Source of the DNA: Tritrichomonas musculus
Taxonomy: Eukaryota; Parabasalia; Tritrichomonadida; Tritrichomonadidae
NCBI GenBank assembly: GCA_039105265.1
Contig: JAPFFF010000007.1
Coordinates: forward strand, 3,472,001 to 3,536,000
Direction: 5' to 3'
Length of the DNA: 64,000 nucleotides
Shown here: one piece after another, positions 19,105 through 29,695 of the stretch
How the letters are laid out: each line of letters opens with the position of its first letter
Numbering within the stretch: position 1 is the first letter of the stretch
Translations under genes and position numbers: made by a program
The notes under the pieces: generated by a model
The model's database searches: none
What the model saw: the letters and a program-made list of their open reading frames with translations, nothing else
Told to the model about the DNA's origin: nothing

Positions 19105-19326
19105 TTATTTTACTTCATCTATGATTGACTTACCGATATTAAGCCCTTTGTCAATGGTATTTACAAATCCATTCACTCCTGGTATATACTCTAAAGCGGG
19201 CTTAACTTTGTCAAAAATCTCCTTTACTTTAGGAAGAGCTTTTATAGCCTTTACTGCTAAGCCTTTTATTTTTCCACCAACACTCTTCACTGCATTTTTC
19301 AGTTTCTTCCAAATTCCTGCTGCCAT
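19105..19326 (-). CDS. Small amphipathic basic protein, adenovirus pVI/pX-like in character
   Basis: 73 residues: MAAGIWKKLKNAVKSVGGKIKG, then AVKAIKALPKV, a PALEYIPGVNGFVNTIDKG block and a Lys-rich end. Amphipathic helices with Gly breaks and a basic charge recall membrane-active or DNA-condensing minor capsid proteins of Polintons and adenoviruses; the assignment rests on character and context, not clear homology. It is conserved in Polinton B (55831-56085). It is divergent from the capsid gene with 43 bases between the two start codons. Confidence 0.68.
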   Translation of the reverse strand: MAAGIWKKLKNAVKSVGGKIKGLAVKAIKALPKVKEIFDKVKPALEYIPGVNGFVNTIDKGLNIGKSIIDEVK

Positions 19327-19369
19327 TTGTTTTCTTCTTCAGTAAATAATTTGTTTTATTAACTGTTAA

Positions 19370-21394
19370 ATGTTATATCGCAACGAAAGAGCACATAATT
19401 ACAAAATAGAAGCAGGTAATGTACTTGATACTTTCAATCAGATGAGATCAATGATAAATAAAAATGATGGTACACGCTCATTCTCATTCAGAACTGTTGA
19501 CTGTCATGACCAGCCAGCCCCATTTCATCAAGGCCAATACAGTCAAATTTCTCTTACACACCCTGATCATTTCATTAGTGATGTTGATAAAGGATTCCTT
19601 ACCTTCCATGTCAAACTTGATTTACAGCTCAATACTGACCTCAGCAAACTCCAACAGATTGATGATCCAAACAATTTCTATAAGCTCTTTGTTGGACTCA
19701 AATCTTCTAACCAATTGTTCGATAGATTGGAAATTCTTCATAATAATGTCAATGTTGGATATCAACAAAATGAATGCGTACGAGAAGGTTTCCTCTATTC
19801 TGCTGTGAAACCAGAAACAGAAAAGAAGCGAAGAAGATTTGTTCACAGTCTCTGGGAAAATGTAGCTTCATACTCACAAACAGTAGCGGGAACATATGTC
19901 AATCTCAACAATTTCAAAGAAAATGGTAAAACTTCTGTTGATTTCGATCTTAATGTTCCTTTTGATGATCTTCTTGCACTGCAGGCATTTGATCTCTTCC
20001 CTAATGGAATCATAGGTGATCTCTCTATAAGATTCCAAGTAACTCCAGCAGGTTTGGTTTGGGCAGCTATAGATCCTTACACTGTTGCAGAGACAAAAGC
20101 TTTCCTCGAAGATAATGAAAGTGTGAGCACAGAGGAACTTGAGAAACTTAAACAAATTACGGTTCACGGGCATCTCAAACATCAATTTACACAAATTGGA
20201 AATGAAGCAGTGATTCCTGGTCCTGGCAAAGAACCTTCTCCTGACCCTGATCCTTCACCTTCTCCTTCACCTACTCCTGATCCTTCACCAACACCTACTC
20301 CTGTCAAGTATAAGATTCAATATAGAATAGGAGAGCAATGGGATAATGATGATGGAAGTACTGGTTACACTGATATTCTTACAGATTTGGAATTCTATTT
20401 CAGCTATACTACAGAGGAATTTGCTGAGTTTGGTCTTCAACCTTCTGCTAGTGATGAAGAAATTTGTGTTCACAATCCTGCTGTAACACTACCACCATTA
20501 AATCATGCTGACAAAAATGGACGTTATTATGCATGGCAAATTGTAAAGACCCCTGTTGTTAGTGCTCATCAAACATTACAAGCTTTGCACGAAGCTAAAG
20601 CTCAAGTACTGAAAGAAACTTATTCCTCACAGCCTGCTACCCTCACTGTAAACAGAATGACAATTACGTTATGCAAGTCCAATATGCAAGGTTTTGGAGT
20701 TTGTGAAGCTACAAGGCACGGTATAGAAGAAATACTGTCAAAGGGTGTTATAATTCCATCACAGAAAGTAGATTATCATTCATTTCCAATAGCACCAGCA
20801 GCAAACGGTATCAAGTCTACTCTCAATATTCCTCTTATAAATGTTACTACACTTTCTATCATGTTTCCTAAACATCATAATGATCTTACAGTTTTTGAGA
20901 ATCCTGTTTATTCAAATTGCTATCTAAATATTGGTGGTAAGAATTTTCCTGATGAAAATGTTTCTACTATCGGAGCAAGGTTCTTTGAAAATCAACTTAC
21001 TGCAGGAGACCTTGATGCGATTACTCTTCAATGCACAAAGGAGTTCGAAGACAGTATGACAATGCCTAAGAATGATGCTAATGGTGTTCGCTACAATAAT
21101 ACTCTTAGTGATGCCAGTAGTTTTGTCTTCAATATTCAAGCTGAAAGATCTTCTGCAGGTTATTGCTTCGACGGAATTGACGGAGGTTTTGGCAACGTAC
21201 AGATTCAAGTACAAGGACAACCCATTTATTCTGGTGCAAATGACACTTACTATAATGTAATCGAACCTTCAGGGAACGTGGTCCATCCACCCCCTGTAAA
21301 CCTATGGTTAACAAGAGATTCTTACTTCTTAATGAATCTCGATGGACTTGTTTATGTTGATGATCAAAGTCCTGAAGGTAGTCAAGTAGAGTAA
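19370..21394 (+). CDS. Major capsid-like protein of Polinton A
   Basis: 674 residues, about 85 percent alike to the Polinton B protein at 53849-55792 in well-aligned parts. Length, context (beside the amphipathic minor protein, near packaging ATPase) and strand-rich sequence with passages such as DLNVPFDDLLALQAFDLFPNGIIGDLSIRF fit the double-jelly-roll major capsid protein of Polintons. Near residues 285-312 there is a Pro/Ser/Asp/Thr repeat linker (PSPDPDPSPSPSPTPDPSP) that is much shorter in B and probably marks a surface loop. Conserved C-terminal blocks include NVTTLSIMFPKHHNDLTVF and LWLTRDSYFLMNLDGL. Confidence 0.82.
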   Translation: MLYRNERAHNYKIEAGNVLDTFNQMRSMINKNDGTRSFSFRTVDCHDQPAPFHQGQYSQISLTHPDHFISDVDKGFLTFHVKLDLQLNTDLSKLQQIDDPNNFYKLFVGLKSSNQLFDRLEILHNNVNVGYQQNECVREGFLYSAVKPETEKKRRRFVHSLWENVASYSQTVAGTYVNLNNFKENGKTSVDFDLNVPFDDLLALQAFDLFPNGIIGDLSIRFQVTPAGLVWAAIDPYTVAETKAFLEDNESVSTEELEKLKQITVHGHLKHQFTQIGNEAVIPGPGKEPSPDPDPSPSPSPTPDPSPTPTPVKYKIQYRIGEQWDNDDGSTGYTDILTDLEFYFSYTTEEFAEFGLQPSASDEEICVHNPAVTLPPLNHADKNGRYYAWQIVKTPVVSAHQTLQALHEAKAQVLKETYSSQPATLTVNRMTITLCKSNMQGFGVCEATRHGIEEILSKGVIIPSQKVDYHSFPIAPAANGIKSTLNIPLINVTTLSIMFPKHHNDLTVFENPVYSNCYLNIGGKNFPDENVSTIGARFFENQLTAGDLDAITLQCTKEFEDSMTMPKNDANGVRYNNTLSDASSFVFNIQAERSSAGYCFDGIDGGFGNVQIQVQGQPIYSGANDTYYNVIEPSGNVVHPPPVNLWLTRDSYFLMNLDGLVYVDDQSPEGSQVE

Positions 21395-21453
21395 GTAATC
21401 TTCTTTCTTTTTTTGTTTCCGTCAACCTAATTTAACTATTGCTTTCATCATAA

Positions 21454-22557
21454 ATGCTTGCTTACCCATTTAGTAGTAAGTACAAGTTTTTTGAATTCAA
21501 GAACGTTCCTAGGGAGCCTTATGTACCAGACTATAAACTAAAAGCTTGTAAACAATATATGAAGCCAAATTTCAGTAACGAACCTGGTTGTTGGGAAGCT
21601 GATCTAATGTTTGTGAAGAACACTATCTATCTTGTTTTGATAAACGTTAATACTAGATTCTTAATAGTTGAGCCAATAGAGAGTAAAGAAACAAGAGTAT
21701 TATCAATAAAGATAACAGATATTATAGTTAATTATGATGTTGATATCTTTACTATTAAATGTGATGGTGAAAAAGGATTGCAAGCAGTACAAAATGATAT
21801 AATCGCACTTCGTACCAACGATGATGGAATTGTATTTGTTCCAGCAATTCACAATATTGTTCGTGAAAGTAGAATGAGGGGTAAAGAAAAAATATTAAAT
21901 GAAATAATTAATAAACATAACACCAATGTACTAAAAACAATATTGTCAGAATACAATGATAAGATTGATGTAAATACTATTAAATCATGGTCAGTATACA
22001 GAATCAAATTTGTAGTAAACTCTTCTCCATATGCACTAGCCCATAAAACAGTTGATTCAGTTATAAGAACTTTACGTAATGCTTTTGGTACAAAAATAGC
22101 AAACAATAATTATATGCAACAGATGGTCAATTATTACAATAATACTCCGCATAATTCACTACGAGTAAGAAACTATAATTATGAAAGTGATAGTAAATAT
22201 ATTTATTATACTCCTGCTCAAATGCAAAACGATATTGACCTTGAATGGAAATATATAAGAATGATGAGAAGCAAATTACAAAGTATACACAAAAAACAAC
22301 AACATAAAGGCCTATTAACATACAAGAAAGGAAATATAATTCTTGTTCATGTTGATTATGGTAAGACTAAAAAGAAATTTGATAAACGACGAAGAGTGTT
22401 TAATGAGATAGCTGAATTCTTAGCGTACTCTAATGGTAATGTTATATGTAAACTTCAAAATGGCAATCTGATACAAGTACCTATTGCGTACACAAAGAAA
22501 ATTGTAAATAGCTATGATGAACTAAATAAAGATTATAAACTGTACTTTGGTATGTAA
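21454..22557 (+). CDS. Retroviral-type (RVE) integrase of Polinton A
   Basis: 367 residues. Acidic core positions are in CWEADLMFV (Asp50), TIKCDGEKG (Asp104) and HKTVDSVIRTLRNAF (Asp201), with a YYNNTPHNSLR passage after, as in Polinton integrases. A C-terminal SH3-like part (YKKGNIILVHVDYGKTKKKFDKRRRVF) follows. It inserts the linear element and generates the six-base target duplication seen at the ends. The next gene starts four bases after its stop (TAATAAATG). Confidence 0.88.
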   Translation: MLAYPFSSKYKFFEFKNVPREPYVPDYKLKACKQYMKPNFSNEPGCWEADLMFVKNTIYLVLINVNTRFLIVEPIESKETRVLSIKITDIIVNYDVDIFTIKCDGEKGLQAVQNDIIALRTNDDGIVFVPAIHNIVRESRMRGKEKILNEIINKHNTNVLKTILSEYNDKIDVNTIKSWSVYRIKFVVNSSPYALAHKTVDSVIRTLRNAFGTKIANNNYMQQMVNYYNNTPHNSLRVRNYNYESDSKYIYYTPAQMQNDIDLEWKYIRMMRSKLQSIHKKQQHKGLLTYKKGNIILVHVDYGKTKKKFDKRRRVFNEIAEFLAYSNGNVICKLQNGNLIQVPIAYTKKIVNSYDELNKDYKLYFGM

Positions 22558-22560
22558 TAA

Positions 22561-22890
22561 ATGACTAAACTATACTTCCATACGCAAGATAAAGAATTTC
22601 AGCTTCCTCTAGAATTTGTGAGCAGTAGGAACAAAAGATATATTGTCGTTCAGTATGTAGGTGCAATAGTGAAAGATACGCTTGTTGGCGATTTGATGGT
22701 GCACAGTGATATCGTTCAGCAATATGGTTACTGCGATCAATTTATAATGCTAGCCAATAGAAGACAAACCAAATATAGAAAGTATTTGTTTCTTGGACAT
22801 GAACGAAACTATAAAATCTGGTTCACTGACCTTTACGGAAATGTTATTGAACCTTCTGCATTCATACTTAGTTGTCTTCTTATTTATTAA
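22561..22890 (+). CDS. 109-residue conserved Polinton protein, possible minor virion protein
   Basis: Strongly conserved with 51684-52013 in Polinton B: VYFHTQDKEF.LP.EF.SSRNK.YIVVQYVGAIVK and a C-terminus IWFTDLYGN.IEPSAFI.SCLLIY. The alternating pattern suggests beta strands, and the FTDLYGN ending recalls jelly-roll capsid proteins, but it is short for a penton protein, so that is weak inference. It is packed between the integrase and the next gene with TAATAAATG junctions on both sides. Confidence 0.75.
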   Translation: MTKLYFHTQDKEFQLPLEFVSSRNKRYIVVQYVGAIVKDTLVGDLMVHSDIVQQYGYCDQFIMLANRRQTKYRKYLFLGHERNYKIWFTDLYGNVIEPSAFILSCLLIY

Positions 22891-22893
22891 TAA

Positions 22894-24267
22894 ATGACTG
22901 TAAGACCTGGAAAAGAAATTATATGCGATGATGTTAACTATTCAACTCTTGCTGTAAGCACCAAAGGATATGTAATATATGCCTTTCCAATAAAATATGA
23001 ATTGCCAAAAATGTGTTTGAGCAAAGGACAAGCTGTAATAGATAGCTATCCGTGCTATTATATCAAACTTGAAAAAGACTATTTTCCAACTATAATACTT
23101 GTCATACGTTTTATTTGTGGAAGAGAGGTTGTTGTTCTAATGAAGGATAGAGATATAGATTATAGTAAAGCAAGAATATTATATGCTTTTGATCTTGAAG
23201 CCTTCAAACCAAAGTTCGCAGAAATAAAAGTTGTAAGCAAATTAACAGAATCAAGTGAGTTCATATATCCTTTCAAACTTGATCCTGATTGTGACGATGA
23301 TATTAAAGAAAAGTATGTAAGCCAACTTTCACAAAAAGTTGATCAAATTCACCCAGAAATCAAACCAGAAAATTATTCTCAACGACACTGGTATAATTTT
23401 TGCTGTTACCAGGATAATAGAGCCCGTACACAAGAACCTCCTACCTTTCCTTGTTTATCTCCTCAAGAAAGAGCAGAACTTAAAGAAAAACGAAGATTAG
23501 AGAAAGAAGAACAAGAAAAACAAATGAAAAAGGCTGAACAAAGGAAAAAGAAAAAAGAAGCTGAATATCATAAAAAGAGACAAGAAGAAATAAGAAGAAT
23601 CAATGAAGCACCGAAGCTTGATATTCAAACAGGAAAAATAATATATAACAAACCTTTTGATCTTGTTGGAGAAGGTAGGTACAAAGCTATAATATATAAG
23701 AGACAGAATGCTAATGTAAATACAAATTTACATGACTTTCCAACAGAAAAAACAGAACTTGATATTGATCCTAATGAATCATTAATATTTGACAATCAGA
23801 GGCCAGCATTACAGTATCAAGAAGTACCAAAACCTCGAAATACCAAGCACAGGCCGAGCCTTCGCGAGGTACCGAAGAAGACTGTGCCGCTCCGACCGAG
23901 CCTACGCGAAGGCAGGAACTAAGAGAAAAGAAATTATACCAAAATCTACAAAGCTTGTCAGAGATAGAATAAGACGAGCACATAATGAAAAGCGCTATGA
24001 TTATTCCAGTGATAGTGATAGTGATAGTGAGCCTATGGAAATTCAATATGGATATCTTGTTATGAATGATGAACCACCTCCACCAAAACCCCAACAACCA
24101 CCTCCACAAATCGCTGCGAGCTCTCCGAAGCACCCCAACAACAACAAATTTTCCCACCGAGGCCACAAGCCATGAGAATTGTAAAAGATGAACCTAAAAG
24201 AAGACAAACCAAAAATAAAAAAGTTCTATCTCCATCAGAAATTGACGATTCTATTTTAAATATTTAA
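22894..24267 (+). pseudogene. Polinton A charged-linker protein gene, broken copy
   Basis: The N-terminal 190 residues are a conserved globular part (CLSKGQAVI, SYPCYYIKL, HWYNFCCY). A highly charged Glu/Lys/Arg helix follows, then a low-complexity tail with Pro and Ser-Asp repeats. The whole matches the gene at 50039-51680 in Polinton B. The copy looks broken, with about one break. Its tail holds short GC-rich inserts with a CGCGA core (around 23854-23909 and 24111-24130). Position between integrase-side genes and the 865-residue gene suggests a virion or assembly role; no family recognised. Confidence 0.7.
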
Positions 24268-26861
24268 GCTTCATCCTCATCATCTTCATCACTTGTAAGT
24301 GCATCTACGGTTTTGATATCATAACGATAAACATCACTCTTACGTTCTATTTGTTGTTGCTTGTATTGTTCTTTATAAGCTGCATATCTACTACCACTAC
24401 CATAAAGTTTATCCACAATAGCTGTCAAACGTTTTGTATAGTAAGCTTTGTTCTCTTTAAGTTCTTTTGGTGTTGCAGACAGAACTTGTTCTTGTATAAG
24501 TTCTTGTATAGCTTCTTGTCCAGGCTTCTCTCCTAACATGAGTATTTCTGCGAAAACTAATAGGAACAATCTTTCTATAAGTCTAATGAAAGCAGCATGA
24601 GTTTTATTACTCTTTTCAAGATTTTCTACTTTAATTTCACCCGTCTTGATATCTATGATAGGATCTATGTAATCTGTTCCTATTTTTACAACTTTTGGTC
24701 CTGCTCTTTCGTTATAAGCTGCTTTGTGATCTCGTTTGTAGTTTGCCCAAGCAGGGTATGTTAGAAGTTTACCTCCAAAATCTTTTGTTTCTATTTCTCG
24801 TTTGACACCAAGATCAACAACAATAATGTACATAGCATTAGAAACTCCTAAATAGTTAAGAAGTCTTATTACAGATTTGTATTCTGGATACGCTACTTCC
24901 CAAAAGAACTTCCAAAGATAAGAGAAAATAGATGCCCAATACGAACTAGGTGACAATCTTTTGCTTATTCTTGGCTTTCCTAAACCCAATTTTGTATAAT
25001 GATCTGTATACTTTTGCATTTCTTCTGTTTCTTTAAGTTTATATTCACCTTTGGCCCAATCAACATTGTCAATAGACTTTTGAAATTGTGCTGCTAGCCA
25101 AACATTAAAAGGAGTTTCTTTTCTAGCTTCACGTGATCTGAATTGTGATTTCCATACTTTCTTATACGGACTAGCACGAACAATCTTATAGCCATTAACG
25201 ATTCTTGGTACTCCACGTTTATCTACAAGAACAATATCATCAACTAGGTCTCCGTTCAAATCTGTAATGGCAACACCGTTAGGATCTTTTGCGTTTGGTG
25301 GAAGAAGCCTGTAGCGAGGTTGTCCAGAATCGTCAACATGATTATAAGCATATTCTTGTGCTAAATCTCGTGTGGCTGCATTCGGTATGTACTTGATACG
25401 GAAATTACCGTTGATGATGATGTCTAACAATTGCTGATTGTAAAAGGAAACATCTCCTTCACCTGACAATTTGGCAATTTTGAAAGACTTTTTAAGTTTA
25501 TCAGGTATATCTTTAGCATCTCTATTTTTTCTTTTACCAACAGTTCTTGTAGGTTTCTTAAACAAATCTTCTGTAAAGTCCTTGTCGGGCATATAAGTGT
25601 TTTCATGAGTAAGTTCACCATAGGGTTTGAATCTTTTAGCAGTGCTATCAGCAAAGGTTACTTCTTGATCTTCTAACTTTCTTCTTTCTTTACGTGGAGC
25701 TCTGTACGTTGCTAAAGATGTATTAAGATCATTAACTTCATCCTCATCTTCAATTTCTCCATCACTATTAACAGTAACTTCTTCTCTTGACATTGTTTTA
25801 TGATCGAATAAATATTCATTTTCATTGTCATCGCTATTCATATTGTAAAGAATTTCTCGATCTCCATTCTCAGAAATATACTTTAATAATTGTTTCAGTC
25901 GCTTTTTGTTTTTGGGTTCTGTAGTTTCATCAAAAATGTTTGTTTCACGAATAGCAGCATGCAACTGTAAAACAAGCTTTCTTACTCTGATATCAGAATC
26001 ATCTTTTGGAGAGCAAGCACGATTGTAGTAATGATAGAGGTTCTCTTCTGTGAAATCGTCATTCAACAAACCAAATTTACGAAGCTGCGCGGCATCTACA
26101 GTAGAAGATTTTTTATATAAGTCAGACAACCTTTCTTTTTCTTCTTCACTCATGTTGAGTAAGATTTGTTTGTCAATTTCAGCAATCTTGCACATAGTTT
26201 CTATATTTGTTTGTCTTCTTTGATTTTCGAATTTCATCAAATCTTCTACAACCTCAACAATCTTGTCAGAGTTCCTATTATAAGAATCAATGTTTTTTGT
26301 CAAAGATTCTACAAGAGACCTAATTTGCTTTGTATCTTTTTTGTTGAAGATAGGGTATTTTTCAGGGTCATCAGCAATTCTGTAGTACAAAAGAAGTGAA
26401 TCTGATACACCTTTTTTTAGTTTAATTATCTCAGTAAGTATGTTCAAATCATCATTATATCTGTTTCTGTAATAATGTTGATCTGCTTCCGGTTCCTCCT
26501 CTTCTTCTAAATAGCTTTCTGGCTCTGGTAAAGGAATAGTTACAGTTTGTTTCTTAATCTTATCATCTAGTTTATTTAAGTCCTTTGTACCATCAATCAA
26601 CATATTTGTTAATTTTTCTTTTTGTTTTGGTGTACTTTGTTTGGCTATCATAAAGGAATTTTTCAGTTCTTCAATTCTATTGATTATATCACTTCGATAT
26701 TTTTTTGGGTTATCAATGCATTCAATGATATTCCAAATAATGTTTTCGCCAATATTTGCTTGTTCATACATATATAGCAACATTCTACGGTAATTCATAT
26801 CTTTTATTTGTTCTCTTATCATTTTTTTGAATTCTGTTCTGTCAGCTCGCTTAGTAAACAT
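24264..26861 (-). CDS. Large conserved Polinton protein (865 residues), probable structural protein
   Basis: The N-terminal half is helical and charged with acidic linkers (EEEEEPEADQHYYRNRYN). The C-terminal half is highly conserved with 47253-50036 of Polinton B. It includes IKYIPNAA.RD.AQEYA.NHVD, YRLLPPNAKDP.G..ITDLNGD.V(E/D)D.VLVDKRG.PRI.NGYK.VRASPYKKVW, and GLGKPRISKRLSP.SYW. The calcium-loop-like DLNGD passage lies inside this block. A hydrophobic segment (YIIVVDLGV) follows. The family is not recognised; size and conservation suggest a virion component. Its start codon is 14 bases from the divergent fibre gene. Confidence 0.78.
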   Translation of the reverse strand: MFTKRADRTEFKKMIREQIKDMNYRRMLLYMYEQANIGENIIWNIIECIDNPKKYRSDIINRIEELKNSFMIAKQSTPKQKEKLTNMLIDGTKDLNKLDDKIKKQTVTIPLPEPESYLEEEEEPEADQHYYRNRYNDDLNILTEIIKLKKGVSDSLLLYYRIADDPEKYPIFNKKDTKQIRSLVESLTKNIDSYNRNSDKIVEVVEDLMKFENQRRQTNIETMCKIAEIDKQILLNMSEEEKERLSDLYKKSSTVDAAQLRKFGLLNDDFTEENLYHYYNRACSPKDDSDIRVRKLVLQLHAAIRETNIFDETTEPKNKKRLKQLLKYISENGDREILYNMNSDDNENEYLFDHKTMSREEVTVNSDGEIEDEDEVNDLNTSLATYRAPRKERRKLEDQEVTFADSTAKRFKPYGELTHENTYMPDKDFTEDLFKKPTRTVGKRKNRDAKDIPDKLKKSFKIAKLSGEGDVSFYNQQLLDIIINGNFRIKYIPNAATRDLAQEYAYNHVDDSGQPRYRLLPPNAKDPNGVAITDLNGDLVDDIVLVDKRGVPRIVNGYKIVRASPYKKVWKSQFRSREARKETPFNVWLAAQFQKSIDNVDWAKGEYKLKETEEMQKYTDHYTKLGLGKPRISKRLSPSSYWASIFSYLWKFFWEVAYPEYKSVIRLLNYLGVSNAMYIIVVDLGVKREIETKDFGGKLLTYPAWANYKRDHKAAYNERAGPKVVKIGTDYIDPIIDIKTGEIKVENLEKSNKTHAAFIRLIERLFLLVFAEILMLGEKPGQEAIQELIQEQVLSATPKELKENKAYYTKRLTAIVDKLYGSGSRYAAYKEQYKQQQIERKSDVYRYDIKTVDALTSDEDDEDEA

Positions 26862-26875
26862 TTATTATATTATAA
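26862..26875. promoter_or_regulatory. 14-bp divergent gene junction (A)
   Basis: Only TTATTATATTATAA separates the two divergent ATG codons. Polinton B has the same junction with the same length (47239-47252). Any initiator elements must lie inside the opposing coding regions or in this AT-only spacer. Confidence 0.6.
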
Positions 26876-29695
26876 ATGTTCACAATAGAGCAAGCAGGTA
26901 GCATCAAGAAAGTGAATACTATAGACGAACTTATCATTGATTATATAAGAAAGTATTCATGTCAAGGTGGTTTGCAAGGAGTGAATACTGAAGAAATCAA
27001 AAAAATGCTGGAGCCGTATGCACTTTTGACAGACTTATTTGAATTTCTTAAGACTGAAGAATTTAATAAAGAAATAATGAAATATGTATCAAATGAGGAA
27101 CTTGAGAATGAATATCGTAAGAAAAATGATCTTACTTATGAAAATACAACACTCTTAACTACGACTGCAGCAGATGAAAGATATAACAGAAAAGATGATA
27201 TTCCTACTGTAGTAAATTCACAGCAGTATGATGAAAGTTCTACCACAAATGATGTTGCTGTACCTACTGTAAAACTGGTGGAAGAACTAACAAAAGATAA
27301 TTTGTTTAAGTATGATGCAGAAAAGAATGAAATTGTGATGACAAACACAGATAATAATAAATATGTGTCTTTAGAATCACATTATGGTAGACCTGCTTTG
27401 AAGATTATAAATTATGATTCTTCTTATAATGAAGCTAGTTTTGGAGCTACACCCTGTGGTTTTTTAATAAGTGATATAAATGATAATATTATTCTTCATT
27501 ACGATAAAGATGACAAACAAACTTTATTAGCAAATCCCTGTAATCTTGAGGATCAGAAACCTTTTCTTACAGAAGTCACAGTAAATGACCTATATAACAG
27601 GAAAGATTGTACTCTAGCTATAAAGGCTGTGTATGAAGACGGAACTACGACCCCATTCACTATTACACATAATGTAAGCACAAATGACAAAGAAGTATAT
27701 GTAAAAATAGAAGATACATCTGACTATGTAGCAAATTATGTTGCTTATGAGAGTGATAAAGTTGGCTATATCAAGTGTAATGTAGATAATGAAACTACAA
27801 TCTTGTTTGTAAAAGCTGTAACAGAAAATGTTTTTACTTATGGAGATTATACTTATGATGTTAGTAATGGTAGAATCACTACTCTAGAAACAGTAGCGAA
27901 GTTAACAAAGTTTGTTCCAAGTATAGTATACAATGATAAGGTTACTAAGTTTTGTAAAATTCAGCTTAACGCTAATTGTCCTTCAAGTATCTCTGTTGCT
28001 ACTGATTTCAATGGTAGAGATATAACTTCTTTGTATTCATTCGGAAATTGTTCTAAAACTGTAATTCATATTGATTTCACTAACTTTGATATTTCTAATG
28101 TTACAATTTGCTCAGATTTTGCAAATAAGTGTAATAACCTAGAGACTATAAAATTTGATAAGAGATATAGTAATAATTTATGTAAGTATTTCGATTGGAT
28201 GTTTATAGAATGTCGTAAACTAAAGGAAGTTGATTTATCTATGTTCTATTCGAGGAATGTGGAAAAGATTGGAAGTATATTTATGGCTTGTGAAGTTTTA
28301 GAAGTTATAGATATTTCAAACTTAATCATAACAGCCATGTCTCAGTCGTGTACCAGTATGTTTTCGGATTGCCGTAACCTAAAAATATTGTATATACATG
28401 ATAGTATGTATGATCTTATTTCTTACGCTTTTGAGTACCGTATTAACGTAAAATTAGTGAAATCAACGTATAAAGGTAGAGAATGTTATATTGCAGAAAA
28501 TCATCTTGAAGAAGTACGTAATAATGATTGTGCTTTGAAAACTGATATTCCTACTGTAGTAAATTCACAGCAGTATGATGAAAGTTCTACCACAAATGAT
28601 GTTGCTGTGCCTACTGTAAAATTAGTAGAAGAACTAACAAAAGATAATTTGTTTAAGTATGATGAAGTAAATAATTCTATAGTAATGGCGAACACCGATA
28701 ATAGTAAACATGTGTCTTTAGAATCAAATTATGGAGATCCTGCTTTGAAGATTATAAATTATGGTTCTTCTTATAATGAAGTTAATTTTGGTCTCACACA
28801 TAGCACTTTTATAATTTCTGATGATTCTAATAAAGATTTCTTTAGATATGATAAATATGGTAAGAAAACTTATCTTCAAAATCCATGTAATATTAATTTC
28901 GAACCTCTACTTACAGAAGCTGCTGCAAATGAAAAATATGTAAAAACTACTGGGAATTCTACTATAGAAGGTACAATAAATATACACCCACAGTATAATA
29001 CTGTTATTAATGCTTGTTATGAAAATAATAAGGGTAAATATATAATTTTTGGTGAAACTGAGGAGAAAAAAGCAGAATTCACATACTATTATGATACAGA
29101 AGGAAGTTATGGTCATTTTAATATAAATGTTGATAATGGACAACTTTTAAATGTTACTAGAAAAAGTTTTCAAGAAACTAATACTAGACTATATAGTAAT
29201 TTAAATATTAGTGGTAATTTATCTGTATCAGGAACAATAACAGGAACAATAGCAAACAGCAATACTATTACTCACTACGCTCCTATAGAAACTTCTGTAA
29301 ATTCTATTTCTGACTTCATAGTTGGTGCTCCTGTGTATCTTACTGGAAATGTGTACAAGAGAAAGAATGATACTTGGGAGGAATCTACTGCAGAGGACAC
29401 CACAGATTGTATTTGCTCAGTGAAAACACAAGGAACATGGAAAGAGTATATAGGAATTTGCACAAAAATAGATACCAAGAATAATTCAGTAACATTCGCT
29501 TCCCATGGCGATTACCTTGTGCGTGTCACAGATTCATCATGTTATTGTACAGGTGACGAAGTTTTTATAGATGATGACAATAAACTAAAGATTCTTGCTG
29601 GTGCTACTGCAGTAACTGCAAAAATAAGAAGGATGACAGTAGGAATTATTACTAGTATCATAAACACAAATATGCTTGCAGTTTTTAAGGCATAA
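26876..29695 (+). CDS. Fibre-like surface protein with a BspA/DUF285-type repeat domain
   Basis: 939 residues. The N-terminus MFTIEQAGSIKKVNTIDELII(D/E)YI is shared with Polinton B. A unit beginning DIPTVVNSQQYDESSTTNDVAVPTVKLVEELTKDNLFKYD occurs twice (about residues 104 and 557), as in phage tail-fibre shafts. Between the copies, about residues 370-530, is a BspA-like/DUF285 leucine-rich region (IDFTNFDISNVT.CSDFANKCNNLE, then SMFSDCRNLKILYI). The C-terminal domain (DFIVGAPVYLTGNVYKR ... GDYLVRVTDSSCY..GDEVFIDDDNKLKIL) is conserved in B. BspA-like proteins are known trichomonad and bacterial surface adhesins, so a binding role is inferred. Confidence 0.8.
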   Translation: MFTIEQAGSIKKVNTIDELIIDYIRKYSCQGGLQGVNTEEIKKMLEPYALLTDLFEFLKTEEFNKEIMKYVSNEELENEYRKKNDLTYENTTLLTTTAADERYNRKDDIPTVVNSQQYDESSTTNDVAVPTVKLVEELTKDNLFKYDAEKNEIVMTNTDNNKYVSLESHYGRPALKIINYDSSYNEASFGATPCGFLISDINDNIILHYDKDDKQTLLANPCNLEDQKPFLTEVTVNDLYNRKDCTLAIKAVYEDGTTTPFTITHNVSTNDKEVYVKIEDTSDYVANYVAYESDKVGYIKCNVDNETTILFVKAVTENVFTYGDYTYDVSNGRITTLETVAKLTKFVPSIVYNDKVTKFCKIQLNANCPSSISVATDFNGRDITSLYSFGNCSKTVIHIDFTNFDISNVTICSDFANKCNNLETIKFDKRYSNNLCKYFDWMFIECRKLKEVDLSMFYSRNVEKIGSIFMACEVLEVIDISNLIITAMSQSCTSMFSDCRNLKILYIHDSMYDLISYAFEYRINVKLVKSTYKGRECYIAENHLEEVRNNDCALKTDIPTVVNSQQYDESSTTNDVAVPTVKLVEELTKDNLFKYDEVNNSIVMANTDNSKHVSLESNYGDPALKIINYGSSYNEVNFGLTHSTFIISDDSNKDFFRYDKYGKKTYLQNPCNINFEPLLTEAAANEKYVKTTGNSTIEGTINIHPQYNTVINACYENNKGKYIIFGETEEKKAEFTYYYDTEGSYGHFNINVDNGQLLNVTRKSFQETNTRLYSNLNISGNLSVSGTITGTIANSNTITHYAPIETSVNSISDFIVGAPVYLTGNVYKRKNDTWEESTAEDTTDCICSVKTQGTWKEYIGICTKIDTKNNSVTFASHGDYLVRVTDSSCYCTGDEVFIDDDNKLKILAGATAVTAKIRRMTVGIITSIINTNMLAVFKA

